DNA from: Alphaproteobacteria bacterium
GTDB taxonomy: Bacteria; Myxococcota_A; UBA796; GCA-2862545
Assembly: GCA_020632915.1 (NCBI GenBank)
Contig: JACKEP010000028.1
Span: forward strand, 1 to 64,000
Reading direction: 5' to 3'
Length of the DNA: 64,000 nucleotides
The notes under the pieces: generated by a model
Told to the model about the DNA's origin: nothing
What the model saw: the letters and a program-made list of their open reading frames with translations, nothing else
Databases searched by the model: none
Shown here: in pieces, positions 60,448-64,000 of the stretch
How the letters are laid out: the number at the start of each line of letters is the position of its first letter
Numbering within the stretch: the first letter of the stretch is position 1
Translations under genes and position numbers: made by a program

Positions 60448-61113
60448 CTAGAGGTCGGGGATGTCGGTGGGGTCGACGTCGGTGCAGGCGTCGGCCTTGA
60501 ACGTGATCGCGAGCGTGCCGGCGTCGGAGCCGTCGTCGGGGTCGACGATGTCGATGTCGAGGGTGCCGGTGATCGGGCCGTCGCGCTCGGTGCGCGTGAG
60601 CGTCAGGGCGCCCTCGTCGCCGATCCAGGTGAGCGTGTAGTCGCTCGCGGGCGCGTCACCGCGGAACCACGCCTCGTCGTAGCGCTGCTGGAACTGGGTG
60701 ACGGCGACGCCGAACTCGTCGTCCTTCTGGGGCGAGGCCTCCCAGTCGACGCCGTCGAGCTTGACGGCATCGAAGGTGTCGACGGCGTCGGGCACGCGCG
60801 CCGTGGCGACGATGTCCCAGTAGCCGTCGGGGTAGAGCTCCCGCCACAGGTCGGCCTTGTCCTGCGCGCTGGCGGCGGCGTCCGTCTCGTCGATGGTGGC
60901 CAGGCGCTCCAGCGTCTTGCGCTGGGTGACGCAGGCGCGGGGGTAGCCGGTGAACAGGATCATCAGCCCGTCGTCGTCGTCGAAGGCACCGGGCAGCGCG
61001 TAGTAGACGGCATCGAGGAGCTTGGGCGTCTCCCCGTCGACCGCGCCGCGCACCCCGACGGGCGAGCAGGCGGCGGACAGGAGCGCGGGGACGACGAGCA
61101 GACGTGGACGCAT
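60448..61113 (-). CDS. lipoprotein of unknown function
   Basis: A 221-residue predicted lipoprotein. ATG placed 4 nt after GGGAGG; lipobox LSAAC. The body is mainly beta strands with many acids and two cysteines, ending DVDPTDIPDL. No family recognised. Divergent from another lipoprotein; the 169-nt gap contains two copies of GGTGGAA (61216 and 61229) and TAATGT (61241). Confidence 0.65.
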   Translation of the reverse strand: MRPRLLVVPALLSAACSPVGVRGAVDGETPKLLDAVYYALPGAFDDDDGLMILFTGYPRACVTQRKTLERLATIDETDAAASAQDKADLWRELYPDGYWDIVATARVPDAVDTFDAVKLDGVDWEASPQKDDEFGVAVTQFQQRYDEAWFRGDAPASDYTLTWIGDEGALTLTRTERDGPITGTLDIDIVDPDDGSDAGTLAITFKADACTDVDPTDIPDL

Positions 61114-61282
61114 GGGGCCTCCCGGGACGAGGGGTGTCCTATCGAGGTCTGGGGCGCCGGGAAGGAACGTGACAGGTCGAGGTGAGGGCCGGCGACGGCC
61201 GGGGTACGTCGAGAAGGTGGAATGCGACGGTGGAAACAAGTAATGTCCGCCGGGATCGTGACCCGGTCTGTGTGGAGGAGTG

Positions 61283-62182
61283 ATGACGATGCGGTACCTG
61301 GCCCCCCTCGCGATGGTCGTGCTCGCCAGCGCGTGCAAGCCCCCCGACGACCTGGTCGACGACACGACCGACACCGACACGGCGCTGTCGCTCGCCGACG
61401 TGTTCCCGCTGCTGTTCAAGGACTTCGAGCAGGGGCCCGACCGGCTCGGGGAGCTCGTCGACGCCATGGAGGCCGAGATCGCCGCCAAGGGCATCGATCT
61501 CGACGGTGCCCTCGACCAGCGCTCGTTCACGCTGGCCCCGCTCACGCACGACGGCCTGGACGTGACGTTCCCCCCCGGCACCAACGCCGAGGATCAGCAG
61601 CCGGTCGTGGTGCTCGGGCGGTCCAGCCACACCTTCGCCGACAACCTCGGCACGGCGCTCGAGGCCAACCAGGTGTGCATCGAGTCCGACAGCACGGTCT
61701 ACTACGATCGCACCTACACCTCCGACCTCGGCTGCTTCGAGGACGCCAGCTGCGACGCGCTCACGTCCACCAACGAGGTCCGCAAGGAGCTGTCGATCCT
61801 GGCGGCAGGCTGGTACGACCTGTTCAAGGACTTCAAGCACGCCCAGACGGCCGACGGCCGCGACATCCTCGCCGCCCGCTCGTGGACCGAGGAGGTCTTC
61901 GAGGGCGACGGCGGCGGCACGTTCAAGCAGACGTTCACCGCCGAGCTCTGGATCGAGAACAGCGCGGGCACGGTCGACCGCGTCTACGCCATCTGGACCG
62001 AGATCGAGATCGCGCTCATCGGGCCCGACGCCATGCGGTCGCTGATCACCACGAGCCTCGACGAGGGGTTCCAGCGCGCCGACGACTTCACCTCGGCCGA
62101 TGGCGACGACGCCGCGATCGAGGACTACTGCCGTGAGCCGCGCGATCGCGCCTACACGCGCGCGGAAGACACCGCGGAGTAG
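61283..62182 (+). CDS. lipoprotein with D/T linker
   Basis: A 299-residue predicted lipoprotein. GGAGGAG precedes three possible starts: GTG 61280, ATG 61283 and ATG 61289; the last has the best spacing but the signal peptide (lipobox LASAC) is the same. A short DDTTDTDTAL linker follows. The mature part contains helices such as FKDFEQGPDRLGEL and four cysteines. Function unknown. Confidence 0.65.
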   Translation: MTMRYLAPLAMVVLASACKPPDDLVDDTTDTDTALSLADVFPLLFKDFEQGPDRLGELVDAMEAEIAAKGIDLDGALDQRSFTLAPLTHDGLDVTFPPGTNAEDQQPVVVLGRSSHTFADNLGTALEANQVCIESDSTVYYDRTYTSDLGCFEDASCDALTSTNEVRKELSILAAGWYDLFKDFKHAQTADGRDILAARSWTEEVFEGDGGGTFKQTFTAELWIENSAGTVDRVYAIWTEIEIALIGPDAMRSLITTSLDEGFQRADDFTSADGDDAAIEDYCREPRDRAYTRAEDTAE

Positions 62183-62194
62183 GGCGCCCCTCCG

Positions 62195-62212
62195 GGCCGT
62201 TCGGCTACGGCC
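62195..62212. terminator. hairpin between convergent genes
   Basis: GGCCGT pairs with ACGGCC around TCGGCT, 13 nt after the plus-strand stop, and includes the minus-strand stop codon. Candidate bidirectional terminator. Confidence 0.4.
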
Positions 62213-63182
62213 GGACGGCGTCGGCGGTGGCGAGGGCGCGTGCGACCTTGCCGCTGTCGAGCCACGCCGCCTCCACCGCCGGGTCGACCGGCGGCGTAGC
62301 GCAGCCGCCGAGCACGGCGGGCTGGGCACACCACCCCACGGTGACGCCGGTCTTGCGGGCTGCCTTGGCGGCGACGGCGTCGATCGCGTCGAGGACGGGG
62401 GCCGCCAGCGTGGCGCGTCGCCGGGCGGTGGTGGCGGTGACGCGGCGGGCCTGATCGAGCAGGGCGCGCTGGTCGTCCGCGCTGACGTCGTCGTCCTCGA
62501 GGCGTGCGCGGACGTCGAGCCGCGCGTCGTCGTCGGCGCGGTCGATGGCGGCCAGCGCGTCGCCGGCGCCGTCGCGCAGGATCCGCCGAACGTCGAGCGA
62601 CGCGGTCCCGCCCCCGACGGCCGGCACGGCCTGCAGGTCGAGGTGGAAGGCGGGCCAGGTCTGGCCGAGCAGGGCGTCGAGCGTGGCGGCGAGCTTGGGG
62701 TCGGCGTCCATCTTCGCCGCGAGGCCGGCGTTGAGGTCGTCGCCTTCGCAGGTGACCGTCTCCTTGCGGTGGGCGCCCGGGCCCATGCGCAGGCCCCGGT
62801 CGGTGGTGGGGTGACACACGGTGGCCTCCCGGCTGCCGAGGGCGCGCTCCAGCGCAGCCGAGAAGGCGCCGTCGAAGCCGTCGAGCTGGTCGCTGGCGAA
62901 GGCCCCCACCACGCGCTTGTCGCGTTCGAACGTCTCCCGCAGCTTCGTCAGGCGCTCGCGCTGCTCCGCCGGGGCGCGATCGCCGAGCAGGTCGAGCGCC
63001 TCTTCGTAGGCGATCAGCGCCGCAGCGTAGGCGTCGGCCTCGTCCTGGCGGGCCTGGAAGGTCGTGCCCGCCACCTGCTGCGCCTGGGCGAACCGGCTGC
63101 TGGCCGCGGCCACGTCGAGGGGATGGTAGTGGCCAGCGGGCGCCGCGTGGGCGATCGACAGGGTCAGCAGGAACGACAACAT
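62205..63182 (-). CDS. exported helical protein of unknown function
   Basis: A 325-residue protein with a signal peptide ending AHA (about 15). The mature part is largely helical with many Arg/Asp/Ala residues, and contains a Cys pair (TVCHP and VTCEG) plus a C-terminal WCAQPAVLGGC. ATG placed 5 nt after GGAG; the longer frame to 63266 adds no signal. No family recognised. Confidence 0.65.
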   Translation of the reverse strand: MLSFLLTLSIAHAAPAGHYHPLDVAAASSRFAQAQQVAGTTFQARQDEADAYAAALIAYEEALDLLGDRAPAEQRERLTKLRETFERDKRVVGAFASDQLDGFDGAFSAALERALGSREATVCHPTTDRGLRMGPGAHRKETVTCEGDDLNAGLAAKMDADPKLAATLDALLGQTWPAFHLDLQAVPAVGGGTASLDVRRILRDGAGDALAAIDRADDDARLDVRARLEDDDVSADDQRALLDQARRVTATTARRRATLAAPVLDAIDAVAAKAARKTGVTVGWCAQPAVLGGCATPPVDPAVEAAWLDSGKVARALATADAVRP

Positions 63183-63264
63183 CACGGCTCCGGGCAGACG
63201 GTGCGTCACGTGGGTCGGCACGTGGACCGGGTTAGGCGGGGGCGTATCCGACGGCGTGGGGACC

Positions 63265-63810
63265 ATGCTCGATCAGGTGCTGCAAGGCGATGCCCGCGTG
63301 GCCCTGGCCGCGGTGGTGGTGATCGGGGTCAGCTTCCTCGTCGAGCAGACCTGGACGACACGCGGCTGGCTGCCGTGGTTCCGTCTGGGCTTTCCGCTCG
63401 GTGGGGAGCTGGTGCCGCTGCTCGAGGCGCCCACGGGAGAGGGGGGCACGCAGGACGTGCGCTGGCGGGTCGTCGACGACGGCGCGGCGGCCGTGTGGTG
63501 GGCGGCGCGCGACGGCGGCCTGCCGCGAGGCCTGCACGGGCGGGTGCGGTTCCTGGTCGACCGGCACGGCCGGGTGCACCTCGACCTCACCTGGGCGCCG
63601 TGGACCACGCCGCTCGTCGCGCTCGCGTGGCTCGCCTGCCTGGGCGCGGTGCGTGGCGAGGCCTGGCTCACCGTGCCCCTGTCGCTGGTGCTCACCTGGA
63701 TGCTGCTGTGGACCTCGTGGGGTGCAGCGCGCCGGGCGGCCGAGCTGCTCCGGTGGTCGTTCGTCCGGGAGCGTGACCCGCGCCCGTCCGGGGACGGCGG
63801 CGCGGACTGA
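63265..63810 (+). CDS. small membrane protein of unknown function
   Basis: A 181-residue protein with one N-terminal and two C-terminal hydrophobic segments, and a soluble central part that includes WRVVDDGAAAVWWAARDGG and HGRVRFLVDRHGRVHLDL. I preferred the ATG at 63265; a GTG at 63256 is possible. No family recognised. Confidence 0.6.
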   Translation: MLDQVLQGDARVALAAVVVIGVSFLVEQTWTTRGWLPWFRLGFPLGGELVPLLEAPTGEGGTQDVRWRVVDDGAAAVWWAARDGGLPRGLHGRVRFLVDRHGRVHLDLTWAPWTTPLVALAWLACLGAVRGEAWLTVPLSLVLTWMLLWTSWGAARRAAELLRWSFVRERDPRPSGDGGAD

Positions 63811-63816
63811 CGTCGG

Positions 63817-64000
63817 TCACTCCTCGCAGGGCGGCAGCCCCTCGTACGGATCGTCGACGCCCTCGGTCCGCCGCACGAACGGCGCGCCCGACGCAGCCGC
63901 CGAGAAGGTGCGGAGGTGGTCCATGATCTCCTTGAGGAGGTCCTGCGGCGGCTCGGCCTCGGGGGCGGGCATCAGCCGGTACTTGTCGGTGGCCCAGTCG
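63817..64000 (-). CDS. hypothetical protein, C-terminal fragment at the window edge
   Basis: The last 60 codons of a minus-strand gene are visible, ending PPCEE and TGA at 63817. The stretch is hydrophilic, with an amphipathic helix (DLLKEIMDHLRTF). Function cannot be inferred. Confidence 0.45.
   Translation of the reverse strand, partial: DWATDKYRLMPAPEAEPPQDLLKEIMDHLRTFSAAASGAPFVRRTEGVDDPYEGLPPCEE

Overview
This window is a gene-dense, very GC-rich bacterial chromosome segment with short intergenic gaps and few AT-rich positions. The host is probably a member of the Myxococcota or a related former deltaproteobacterial lineage. The support is indirect: a large modular type I polyketide synthase, a dozen secreted or lipobox proteins of no known family, several with Asp-Thr-rich linkers encoded by GACACC repeats, a D-alanine/VCBS-style ASPIC lipoprotein, and an EgtB-EgtD pair. 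No rRNA, tRNA, CRISPR array, insertion sequence or phage gene was seen.

Layout. 1-1402: two minus-strand genes, the end of a RumA-type RNA methyltransferase and a GT-B glycosyltransferase. 1537-16794: one 5085-residue polyketide synthase with four KS modules, divergent from the glycosyltransferase across a 19-bp palindrome. 16784-25729: lipoproteins, a DUF3147 membrane protein, a sulfatase-like lipoprotein and a photolyase-type flavoprotein. 25777-31000: type II thioesterase, SelO AMPylase, a Tat-exported protein, MurB and an SRPBCC protein. 30951-38644: a minus-strand five-gene run TldD, TldE, ROK kinase, a nucleotidyltransferase/beta-helix/GT9 fusion, and a P-loop kinase. 38790-41505: a small membrane protein, enolase and a DUF547 protein. 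41564-46214: six plus-strand genes joined by 4-nt start/stop overlaps (two paralogous exported proteins, a UbiA-like prenyltransferase, a rhodanese lipoprotein, a degenerate histidine kinase). 46330-48545: EgtB and EgtD for ergothioneine. 48568-52961: EttA, then a CorA / DUF432-like / MscS operon. 53022-64000: paired lipoproteins, a sugar-lactone-type FAD oxidase, RimO, a TerB-FHA protein, asparaginyl-tRNA synthetase, more lipoproteins, and a truncated gene at the right edge.

How the genes fit together. The polyketide synthase is the main accessory system. It has four intact KS active sites and three reducing KR domains, but only two of its four acyltransferase regions look catalytic: the first is a shrunken remnant and the fourth has Gly where the catalytic Ser should be. 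It has no chain-release domain; a free type II thioesterase lies 9 kb away. The TldD-to-kinase run looks like an undescribed sugar-activation and transfer pathway. The rest is mostly housekeeping (murB, eno, asnS, rimO, ettA, selO) interleaved with envelope proteins. Twelve adjacent gene pairs share GTGA or ATGA overlaps, so translational coupling is the main operon style here.
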